64,000 nt of DNA from an uncultured Caldilineales bacterium (GTDB lineage: Bacteria > Chloroflexota > Anaerolineae > JAAEKA01), in contig CALESQ010000076.1 of the NCBI GenBank assembly GCA_937907455.1, forward strand, positions 75,363 through 139,362. Direction: 5' to 3'. The notes under the pieces were generated by a model. That model worked only from the letters and a program-made list of their open reading frames with translations. It did not search any database and was not told the origin of the DNA. This document shows, one piece after another, positions 32,230-39,833 of the stretch. Made by a program: the position numbers and the translations under genes. Positions within the stretch are counted from its first letter, which is position 1; the number at the start of each line of letters is the position of its first letter.

Positions 32230-33465
32230 ATGGCACGCAATTCCGCAAATCGCTTTGGAGCAATGCCGCCGCTGTCCGCTGTACAGCGGTTATTACGCGT
32301 GTCGGTGTTGCTGCCGTTTGTCAGCCTGGGACTTTGGGCCTGGACACAGCCCCAACGGTTGATGGGGCAAGGCGCAGTGCCGGTGTTGCTTCTGATAGCA
32401 TTAGCGGCAGCACCCGCCTTGCTGGTCTACATGTCGCGCACCGCCGGTAAACGAGATGATTGGGCCGTGCTGCTGTTTTTGCTGTGCCAAAGCGCTTTTA
32501 ACAGCCTGCTGTACTTTCTGGGAGATCCGCTGCTGCACCCCATGCAGGCTGGCCCGTTTCGTCTGGTCGAACCAGGGATGTTGCTGCTGTTGGCGGCGGT
32601 TTTTGTGTCCTGGCAATATGGCTGGATCGGAGGTCTGGCTGCTGCCAGCAGCGCCATCGTGATTCATCTGGTTACTGCTACGCTGACACTGCGTTTCTGG
32701 CCCGATCTCGGTACCATTGATCTGCCCTTGCTGCGTCCTGATTTGATGTACGGCCTGTGTCTGATGATGGCCTATGTGGGGCAGGCATGGCGGCGGCAGC
32801 AGCACAGGCAGGTTCAGCAACACAGCCAATGGCGGGTGATGGCAGCTACCGCCGAGGTGCTGGCTGTGGAGCGCGAGCGCCAGCGCGTGGCCGAAACGCT
32901 GCAACATGACCTGCTGCACACGCTCAATGCTTTGCAGACGCAGTTGGATGGCTTGAGCGACAGCGCGCAGGCGAGCGCGTCAGACGCACCTGACCAAGTG
33001 CGCGCTTTGCAGCAGCATTATCGCCGTGCTTTGTGGACAACCGATGCTTTGGTGGCCCGGCTACAGGCTGCGCCACTGCGTGAAATGGCCCTGCCCGACG
33101 CGCTGCATGTTTTGATGGACATGACTGCCGAGCGCCTGGGCCTGGCAGTGGACATGCAGGTACAGGCATTGCCTGCTGATTTGCCGGAGCAGAATGCCCT
33201 GGTTCTTTACCACGTTGCCGATCAGGCATTGGCGCACATAGCCGGTCACCGGCATCTGAGCCGCATCAACCTGCATCTGCTGGGCGTCGAGCGGGGCATC
33301 ACGCTGACCCTGCACGATGATGGAGCCTGCCCCGATCGGCGTTGCAGCGGCGACAGCGATCTCGAAGGAGCCGAAGCCTGCCTGGCCTTGCTGGGCGGGC
33401 GCTTGTGCGCTCACACCGACGAGCGAGGCAACACCCTGGCGGTGTGGTTGCCGGCTGCCTTGTAA
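32230..33465 (+). CDS. Membrane histidine kinase-like protein with degenerate ATPase domain
   Basis: About 411 residues. Five to six transmembrane helices (about 20-185) are followed by a coiled coil and a HisKA_3/NarX-type helix: ERERQRVAETLQHDLLHTLNALQTQL, with the phospho-acceptor His in QHDLLHTL. The C-terminal HATPase region is eroded. The N-box, usually with an Asn in EALxNaxKH, reads VADQALAHIAGHRH; the G1 box keeps only DDG (LHDDGACPD). A GGRL...GNTLAVWLP end remains. No response regulator is adjacent. It may be a pseudokinase sensor. ATG at 32230 or 32263 are both possible. Confidence 0.7.
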   Translation: MARNSANRFGAMPPLSAVQRLLRVSVLLPFVSLGLWAWTQPQRLMGQGAVPVLLLIALAAAPALLVYMSRTAGKRDDWAVLLFLLCQSAFNSLLYFLGDPLLHPMQAGPFRLVEPGMLLLLAAVFVSWQYGWIGGLAAASSAIVIHLVTATLTLRFWPDLGTIDLPLLRPDLMYGLCLMMAYVGQAWRRQQHRQVQQHSQWRVMAATAEVLAVERERQRVAETLQHDLLHTLNALQTQLDGLSDSAQASASDAPDQVRALQQHYRRALWTTDALVARLQAAPLREMALPDALHVLMDMTAERLGLAVDMQVQALPADLPEQNALVLYHVADQALAHIAGHRHLSRINLHLLGVERGITLTLHDDGACPDRRCSGDSDLEGAEACLALLGGRLCAHTDERGNTLAVWLPAAL

Positions 33466-33517
33466 TCAGCTTGCCGCGCGCCACCGCTGGTTGAAGCGCG
33501 GCGACAAGCGGACGCTG

Positions 33518-35641
33518 CTAGGGGCGATTGCGGCGAAACACCAGCTCAAACGCCTGTGTGCCGATCACACCACGCAGACGCAGTTCATCGTTGCTGATTT
33601 CGTAGCTGCTGGCTACCTGCAAGCGGGCCAAATACTGGTTTTCCTGTTCCATGATAGCCGTTTCACAGGTCAGGGTGGAGATACTGAGCGGGCCAAAGGT
33701 GATGCCCTGCCCGGTGGTGCTAAACGAACCGTCGTAGGTGTTGCAGCCACCATTGCCGCTGATGACGCCATTCTGGAAGTTGGCGGTGGCCGTTGAACCG
33801 GCCAGCGTGTTTTGCAGCACCCACGATGTGCCTTGCAGCGCCGGTGGCGGCGTGGTTGTGGCGGTTGCTGCGCTTACTTGCACCGTGCGACTGGTGTCGG
33901 CGCTTTGCCCGGCGACGCTGATCACGGTAAGGCGCACGCTATAGCTGCCTGGCTGAGCAAAGACATGGTTCACTGTAGGCCCGGTGGCGCTGTCGCCATC
34001 ACCAAAGCTCCAGCGATATTCGTTCAGCCCGCCGCTGGGGGTTGAACTGCTGCCGTCGAAAGTGACAGCCACCCCAGCCGTAGCCTGTTCTGGCCCGGTG
34101 ATAACCGCATTGGGAGGAGCCACCGCCGTGGGTGTGGCTGTGGGTACAGCAATGATGATTTGTTGGCTGGCTACACCGCTTAGACCGGCATCATCCGTTA
34201 CCACCAGGGTGATGTCAAAGGTGCCGGCCACGGCATAGGTTTTGTCAGCCTGCGCCTGGTCGCTGTTGCTGCCATCCCCAAAGCGCCAGGCATAGCTGAC
34301 AATACGCCGCCCCGCGGCTGCGGTGGAGCCAGTCGCATCGAAGCGCAGCGGGCTGCCCGTCATCCCCTGAGCAGGGCCAGTGATCACCGCGGTGGGTGGC
34401 TGAGCCGCTTGCTGTTGCCAGCTCAACGCTACCTGCGCACCGCCCTCCAGGCTGAGATATTCCACCACAACGCTGTGTTCTCCGCGCGTCAGCACACCGG
34501 TATCGGCAGTCAGCACGCGTCCGGGGCCGTTCTGCCAGTCATCCAGCAGCGGGCGGCCATCTACCCAGATGCGCAATCCGCCTTGCACGGTGGCTTGCAG
34601 GCGATAGTTGGCCTCTTCAAAGGCGACGCGACGTGACCAGCGCACCGAGAAGTTATCTGTGGGCAGGCCCGCTGCCGCCGCGCCTTGTCCCCAGTTGAAG
34701 TTGATCTCGCCATCATCTTGCACCAGCGCCGGGGGGGCTTGCAGGTTAGGGTTATCGAAATACTCCCCTTTCCAGCCGCGGAAGGTGACGAGTGGCGTTG
34801 GCGTGGTTGTGGGCACAGGCGGCGGCGTTAGCACCGGTACGGCCGCGGCATTGCTGGCCTGGATGCGCTCCGCTGCGGCCCAGCCTTGTCCGCCCTGAAT
34901 ATTGTCGCCCTGCAGCAGCCACCACAGACCATCGGCGCTTTTGCCGGTGATGGCGGCACTGCCGCCCGCGGGCAGCAGGCCAATCACCGGATAGACCTCG
35001 CCGGGGCCGGAGCGCACCGAAACATTCCCCAGAGCCGTGGCGGTTGCACCCTGATCTACAGCGATCACCGTGGTGGTGAGCGCCGTGCTGCTGGGCTGAG
35101 CCAGGGCGGTGGGGGTGGAAGTGTTGCCCGGTTGAGCAAACAGCCGGTTGAGCAGCCATAGCACCAGCAGCGCAAGCACCGCCAGGGCAATCACTGCGGC
35201 AATCAAGCCGCCGCGGTTGCCGGTCGGTTTGGCTGTGCTGCCGGCTTGCGCGGATGCAGTCGCGGTGGCTGGGCGCGCGGTTGGCCGGGCCGCCGGGGGC
35301 GTGCCCGCCGGGCGCGTGGGTGGCATAGGCCGGGCCGGGCGCGGTGTGGCCGCTTGCGTCGTGTCGGCGGGGCCGCTCCACGTCGGCGGTGCAGTGGGCG
35401 ATATCAGGCCCACCCGGGCCAGCTCGGCGCGGTCGCCATCATCCAGTGGCAGCACGCCGAGACTCAGCCGCTCCAACGCAGCCTGCAAGTCGGATTGCGC
35501 CATGAAATCGAGGCGTGCGCCGGTGGCCTGCTCCAGGCGCGGCACATCCTGCTGGTTGAGCTTGTATACGGCCGCGGGCGTGCCGCGGTAGATCACCAAC
35601 GTGCTGAACGCCTGACGGATGACGTGGATATCGTTGGTCAT
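33518..35641 (-). CDS. Membrane-anchored SH3b-PA14-PKD-PKD-META protein
   Basis: A 707-residue protein with no N-terminal signal peptide. Order: a cytoplasmic N-terminal domain (1-85), a Pro/Thr/Ala-rich stretch, a transmembrane helix at 146-167, then outside the cell an SH3b domain (204-262; NVSVRSGPGEVYPVIGLLPAG), a PA14 domain (289-410; WKGEYFDNPNLQ, RIWVDGRPLLDDW), two PKD domains (416-498 and 511-591; AWRFGDG, RWSFGDGD) and a META/HslJ domain (601-705; LQGTSWVLQNTLAG, GNGGCNTYDGSFS). Each external domain suggests carbohydrate or wall binding; the overall role is unknown. A strong GAGGAG site precedes the ATG. Confidence 0.85.
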   Translation of the reverse strand: MTNDIHVIRQAFSTLVIYRGTPAAVYKLNQQDVPRLEQATGARLDFMAQSDLQAALERLSLGVLPLDDGDRAELARVGLISPTAPPTWSGPADTTQAATPRPARPMPPTRPAGTPPAARPTARPATATASAQAGSTAKPTGNRGGLIAAVIALAVLALLVLWLLNRLFAQPGNTSTPTALAQPSSTALTTTVIAVDQGATATALGNVSVRSGPGEVYPVIGLLPAGGSAAITGKSADGLWWLLQGDNIQGGQGWAAAERIQASNAAAVPVLTPPPVPTTTPTPLVTFRGWKGEYFDNPNLQAPPALVQDDGEINFNWGQGAAAAGLPTDNFSVRWSRRVAFEEANYRLQATVQGGLRIWVDGRPLLDDWQNGPGRVLTADTGVLTRGEHSVVVEYLSLEGGAQVALSWQQQAAQPPTAVITGPAQGMTGSPLRFDATGSTAAAGRRIVSYAWRFGDGSNSDQAQADKTYAVAGTFDITLVVTDDAGLSGVASQQIIIAVPTATPTAVAPPNAVITGPEQATAGVAVTFDGSSSTPSGGLNEYRWSFGDGDSATGPTVNHVFAQPGSYSVRLTVISVAGQSADTSRTVQVSAATATTTPPPALQGTSWVLQNTLAGSTATANFQNGVISGNGGCNTYDGSFSTTGQGITFGPLSISTLTCETAIMEQENQYLARLQVASSYEISNDELRLRGVIGTQAFELVFRRNRP

Positions 35642-35825
35642 TTGCTTATCTCCTCAAGCGGACAGGGAAGTTTGCAGCTCTGGTGCGTTGTCCCACGGAA
35701 TGCGAAACAAAGGCACGGCTGGAATGAACAGGAACCATAGCATACCTGACGACGATTGACAAATGAAGCCAGGCAGGTGGCATTAACACGCTGCAAAGGC
35801 GGCGACTGTTCAGCAGTGATGGGTG

Positions 35826-35834
35826 TGCTATAAT
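35826..35834 (+). promoter_or_regulatory. Extended -10 promoter of the SRAP gene
   Basis: TGCTATAAT is a TGn-extended perfect -10 box (TATAAT at 35829-35834), 82 nt before the ATG at 35916. The -35 region (TGTTCA) is weak, as is usual for extended -10 promoters. The rest of the 274-bp divergent gap shows no gene. Confidence 0.6.
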
Positions 35835-35915
35835 AGCAGCCAGTGTGGCATCACCCTGAGGTTGCGCTGGCCGCATGATGACCCGTTTGCCTGTTTCACT
35901 GTATGAGGTGCAGCT

Positions 35916-36581
35916 ATGTGTGGACGTTATACGATTTTCACCGACCCTGGCCATCTGGCGGAGCGCTTTCAGGCTGAATTACCTGCGGATGGCTTGCAGG
36001 CGCGCTATAACGCCGCGCCCACGCAGTCGTTGCCGGTGATCCTAAACACCGACGACCCGCGGCGCATCGAACGGTTGCGGTGGGGGCTGGTGCCCTCTTG
36101 GTCCCAAGATCCTGCCATCGGCAGCCGCATGATCAACGCCCGCGGTGAAACTGTGGCCGAAAAGCCTGCTTTTCGTGCTGCCTTGCGCAAGCGGCGTTGC
36201 CTGGTGCTGGCAGATGGCTTTTATGAATGGCGCAAGAATCCCATCGGCCCCAAAACACCGCTGCGCTTCACCCTGGCTGATGGAGCGCCTTTTGCCTTTG
36301 CCGGTCTGTGGGAAATGTGGAATGCGCCGGACGGCAGTGTGTTGCGCACCTTTACGATCATCACCGGTCAGCCTAACGAGCTGGTAGCGCCGGTACATGA
36401 CCGTATGCCGGCTATCCTGCTGCCTGAGCATGAGGCGATCTGGCTGGATAATGCTGCCGAGCCGGCGATTTGGCAGGACATCTTGCGCCCCTACCCGTCC
36501 GAGCGTATGGCGGTCACGTCAGCTTCGCGTCGCGTCAACGCGGTCAGCAACGACGATGTGGCGGTGTTGACCGATGCTTAA
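35916..36581 (+). CDS. SRAP-domain abasic-site DNA-protein crosslink protein (YedK/HMCES family)
   Basis: A 221-residue protein that covers the whole SRAP fold. The catalytic Cys2 follows the initiator Met (MCGRYTIF), which fixes the start at 35916. Other conserved parts: RYNAAPTQSLPVI, RRIERLRWGLVPSW, MINARGETVAEKPAFR, RRCLVLADGFYEWRK and PVHDRMPAILLP with the active-site His. The family forms a thiazolidine crosslink with abasic sites in single-stranded DNA and shields them. lexA, pcrA, recG and an MrfA-like helicase in the window belong to the same repair theme, but no SOS box is seen ahead of this gene. Confidence 0.93.
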   Translation: MCGRYTIFTDPGHLAERFQAELPADGLQARYNAAPTQSLPVILNTDDPRRIERLRWGLVPSWSQDPAIGSRMINARGETVAEKPAFRAALRKRRCLVLADGFYEWRKNPIGPKTPLRFTLADGAPFAFAGLWEMWNAPDGSVLRTFTIITGQPNELVAPVHDRMPAILLPEHEAIWLDNAAEPAIWQDILRPYPSERMAVTSASRRVNAVSNDDVAVLTDA

Positions 36582-36626
36582 GCCAGCGACAAGCCGCCAC
36601 AACCGTGGCGGCAAACGGACGGGCAT

Positions 36627-36666
36627 GGTCAGGAGATTGGGAACCGTCCCGGAGGGGGGCCGGTCC
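36627..36666 (+). repeat. Dispersed repeat copy (GGTCAGGAGATTGGGAAC family)
   Basis: GGTCAGGAGATTGGGAACCG is followed by TCCCGGAGGGGGGCCGGTCC, the best single match to the core seen at 8454-8492. A partial inverted piece, CAATCTCCAGGAC, follows at about 36698. It lies between the SRAP gene and the C11 protease gene. Confidence 0.75.
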
Positions 36667-36984
36667 GAACGGGAGTCTTAAGCCGAAGGGGCCGAGCAAT
36701 CTCCAGGACACTCATCTCCTCACCCCATCACCTTGCCACTTCGGTAGTGTGTGACTTTCGGTTGAATGACAAGAGTCGGGCAATGAATGGTTTCGGCTCA
36801 GAGAGCGAAGCGCTCTCAAGCGCTCTCCGAAAGCCCCGGCAGGGGCTTGGTGGCCTGAGCCACCGAATTCAATTCGGTGGCGATACTCTGTACACACCCT
36901 GCCACTTCCTTAACTTGTGCGAATACGGGCAATGTATACAATGAAATTGCCTGAAACAGGCTTGCCTCGACAGCAAGCAATGCA

Positions 36985-37017
36985 GCCTGCCGACCTGAGA
37001 CAGGTTTTCTGGCAGGC
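36985..37017 (+). promoter_or_regulatory. Leader hairpin ahead of the C11 protease gene
   Basis: GCCTGCC (36985-36991) pairs with GGCAGGC (37011-37017), and ACCTG with CAGGT inside. It ends about 10 nt before the GAGGAGATAAAGAG ribosome site. AGTTTTC follows, so it could act as a weak terminator or a translational control element. Confidence 0.4.
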
Positions 37018-37041
37018 AGTTTTCTGTGAGGAGATAAAGAG

Positions 37042-39744
37042 ATGAAGAATCCCCTTTTGTTTGGTCGCCGGGCTGAGTTGGTGCCGGCCTGGGTTAGTGA
37101 AAACAATGCAGTTGCCGCTGGCCCCGCGCTGCCACTGCATAAAACCAGCAGCGGTTCGAACCGCACGGTGCGCGCCGGCCGTCGTCGTCCCACTGGCTCA
37201 TCGGATGGCCCGCGCGATCGCGCAGAGGCCCCGCGCCGTGAACGCCCCCCGGCTTCATCCGGCGGCGGCAGCTTTGGTGGCTCTTCGGGCGGCTTCACCA
37301 GCGGCTCATCTGGCAGTTCTTCCAGCGGTTCTGCGGGCGGTGGCGGTCTGGGCAGTTTGCTGGGCGGTTCCGGCGGCTCCTCTGGCGGCTCTTCCGGCGG
37401 CGGCCTGGGGATGCCTGGCGGTGGCCGTGGCGGAATGCGCTTGCCGTTGCCGCTGCTGTTGCTGATCGGTCTGTGCCTGTGTTTGGTGCTGGGCATGGCG
37501 GTGGCTGGCGGTGGTCTGGGCAGCCTGCTGGGGGGCAGCTCTGGCAACAGCGGTAGTTCCAGCGGTGATGCTTTTAGCGGCTTCGATCAGGGCCAAAGTG
37601 ACCAGTCAGGGTTCGATCAGTCTGCCAGCGGCAGCGATCAAGGCGGAGCTGTGGCTCCTGCTGCGCCATTGCCCACTGCGCGCCCTGATCTGGCTGCGGG
37701 ATCGGGCAGTACCCCCGGCCAGAAATGGACCATCATGCTGTACCAGGATGCTGATGACAAAATCCTGGAACAGGACATCTACATTGATCTGAATGAAGCT
37801 GAGCTGATCGGTTCCACCGACCGCGTGAACGTGGTCGCACAAATGGATCGTTATCGCGGTGGTTTCAGCGGCGACGGCGACTGGACCGAAGCGCGGCGTT
37901 ACTATATCACCCGTGACAACAACCTGAGTCGCCTGGGTTCGCAACTGGTAGAGAGTCTGGGCGAAGTCAACATGTCGCATCCGCAAACCCTGGTGGATTT
38001 TGTCACCTGGGCTATGAAAAACTACCCCGCGGACAAGTACGTGTTGATCATGTCGGATCACGGCATGGGGTGGCCGGGCGGTTTCAGCGATCCGGCTACC
38101 GGTAACGATTCGCAAAGTGTTACCCGTGCCCCGTTGGGCAATGCGCTGGGCAACCACATGTACCTGAACTTCATCCAGGCGGCATTGGGTGAAATTCAAA
38201 AGCAAACCGGCCTGGACAAGTTTGAAATCGTCGGCATGGATGCCTGTTTGATGGGCCACATCGAGGTGTTGAGTGCTTTGCAGCCCTACGCTCGTTACAG
38301 CATCGTGTCGCAGGAGACCGAACCTGCGCTGGGCTGGGCCTATGCCAGCTTCCTCAATGACTTGGTGCGCAACCCGGATATGAATGGCGCACAGTTGGGG
38401 CAGGCAGTGGTACGCAGCTACATTGACGAGGACCAACGTATTCTCAATGACCAGGCGCGCTCAGAATGGGTGCGCAGTCCGGTATCGGCTCGTCAGTTGA
38501 CTAGCCAGCTCTCTCAGAACATCACCCTGACTGCGGCGGATCTGGCAGCCGTGCCCGCCTTGAACGACAGCCTGAACAATTTACTGTATCAGATGCAGCA
38601 GGAAGACCAGCGCAATGTGGCCAAGGCCCGCACCTATGCCCAGTCGTTCACCAGCATCTTTGGCAACAGCGTGCCCCCATCCTACATTGACCTGGCAAAC
38701 TTTGTGGGGCTGATCAAGCAAGCCAGCAACAGCCAGGCCATTGACCAGGCGGCTGATGGCGTGTTGGCCGCGCTGAGCCGGGTGATTGTGGCCGAAAAGA
38801 ACGGCGCAGGCAAGCCGGGCGCTAATGGCGTATCCATTTACTTCCCGAACTCGCAGCTTTTCCAGAACCCGGCCACCGGCTTGCAGTCTTACACGGTGGT
38901 AGCCGATGCGTTCGCCACAAAATCGTTGTGGGACGATTATCTGGCTTTCCATTACACCGGTCGTACCTTTCAGGCTGCTGCGGCGCAGGCCGTTGTGCCT
39001 GATGCCACGGCTGCGCTGCGCACTCCGGGTGCGGGCATCAACATTGCCATCGGCCCCATCGAGCAGTCCAGCGACACCGCGGCCCCCGGCTCGCCGGTAC
39101 TCTTCACCACCGAGGTGAGCGGCGACAACATCGGCTACATCACCTTCTTCGTGGGCTACTACGATCAGGCTAACAACGCCATCTTTGTGGCCGATCAGGA
39201 TTACCTGGAAAGCTCTGGCACGCAGCAGATCAATGGCGTCTATTACCCCGATTGGGGTGCGACACCGTTTACCCTGGAATTTGAATGGGAACCGCTGATG
39301 TTTGCCATCAGCGACGGTAAAACCGATGCCCTGGCCGCGTTGATGCCGGAAAGCTATGGCCGCCGCGGTGAAGATGCCATCTATACAGTGGACGGCGTGT
39401 ACACGTTCAGCGACGGCGAGCGGCGTGATGCCCGTATGTACTTCCAAAACGGTGTGATGACCCAGGTGTTCGGCTTTACGCCGAATATCAGCAGCGGCGC
39501 ACCCGCGCAGATCAGCCCGCAAGCCGGTGACACCTTCACCGTGCAGCAGAAATGGTTGGACCTGGACGCGCAGGGCAAGGTCACTGCTACCAGCACGCAA
39601 CTGGCCGAAACGCTGACCTTTAGTAATCAGCCCTTCACCTGGAAGGAACTCGACGCCGCTGCCGGTAACTATATCTTTGGCTTCACGGTTGAGGATATGG
39701 ACGGCAATGAAACCTCAGCGTTTGCTCAGGTAGCGGTGGAGTAA
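37042..39744 (+). CDS. Clostripain-like (C11) cysteine protease, membrane-anchored
   Basis: A 900-residue protein. An Arg-rich, then Gly/Ser-rich low-complexity region (1-130) precedes a transmembrane helix (133-155), then a second Gly/Ser/Gln spacer (to 225) and the peptidase C11 domain from about 228 (KWTIMLYQDADDKILEQDIYIDLNEAE). Catalytic His340 lies in MSDHGMGW and Cys402 in GMDACLMGHIEV, as in clostripain. A C-terminal region (about 660-900) forms beta-rich domains. It is probably displayed outside the cell with the N-terminus inside. C11 proteases cut after Arg or Lys. The ATG at 37042 has a strong ribosome site. Confidence 0.88.
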   Translation: MKNPLLFGRRAELVPAWVSENNAVAAGPALPLHKTSSGSNRTVRAGRRRPTGSSDGPRDRAEAPRRERPPASSGGGSFGGSSGGFTSGSSGSSSSGSAGGGGLGSLLGGSGGSSGGSSGGGLGMPGGGRGGMRLPLPLLLLIGLCLCLVLGMAVAGGGLGSLLGGSSGNSGSSSGDAFSGFDQGQSDQSGFDQSASGSDQGGAVAPAAPLPTARPDLAAGSGSTPGQKWTIMLYQDADDKILEQDIYIDLNEAELIGSTDRVNVVAQMDRYRGGFSGDGDWTEARRYYITRDNNLSRLGSQLVESLGEVNMSHPQTLVDFVTWAMKNYPADKYVLIMSDHGMGWPGGFSDPATGNDSQSVTRAPLGNALGNHMYLNFIQAALGEIQKQTGLDKFEIVGMDACLMGHIEVLSALQPYARYSIVSQETEPALGWAYASFLNDLVRNPDMNGAQLGQAVVRSYIDEDQRILNDQARSEWVRSPVSARQLTSQLSQNITLTAADLAAVPALNDSLNNLLYQMQQEDQRNVAKARTYAQSFTSIFGNSVPPSYIDLANFVGLIKQASNSQAIDQAADGVLAALSRVIVAEKNGAGKPGANGVSIYFPNSQLFQNPATGLQSYTVVADAFATKSLWDDYLAFHYTGRTFQAAAAQAVVPDATAALRTPGAGINIAIGPIEQSSDTAAPGSPVLFTTEVSGDNIGYITFFVGYYDQANNAIFVADQDYLESSGTQQINGVYYPDWGATPFTLEFEWEPLMFAISDGKTDALAALMPESYGRRGEDAIYTVDGVYTFSDGERRDARMYFQNGVMTQVFGFTPNISSGAPAQISPQAGDTFTVQQKWLDLDAQGKVTATSTQLAETLTFSNQPFTWKELDAAAGNYIFGFTVEDMDGNETSAFAQVAVE

Positions 39745-39750
39745 GAACAG

Positions 39751-39830
39751 CAAAGCGAGCTTTGCAATTCCAAAGCGGAGTTGCAAAGCTCGCTTTGCGA
39801 TTCCAAGTGGGAGGTGCGAAGCTCGCTTTG
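39751..39830. repeat. 17-bp inverted repeat with a third arm between convergent genes
   Basis: CAAAGCGAGCTTTGCAA (39751-39767) and TTGCAAAGCTCGCTTTG (39781-39797) are exact inverted repeats with a 13-nt loop. A third arm, GCGAAGCTCGCTTTG, follows at 39816-39830. Each arm is itself partly palindromic. It can end both the C11 protease and the helicase transcripts, though T-runs are short. Confidence 0.75.
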
Positions 39831-39833
39831 TCG

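Larger units (their letters stand above)
36582..37041. other. Non-coding spacer with repeats and hairpins
   Basis: No gene is seen in these 460 bp. Apart from the dispersed repeat at 36627-36666 and the hairpin at 36985-37017, it holds short inverted words, such as GAGCG...CGCTC around 36798-36827 and CCACCGAATTCAATTCGGTGG at 36861-36881, a near-perfect palindrome. Confidence 0.5.
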
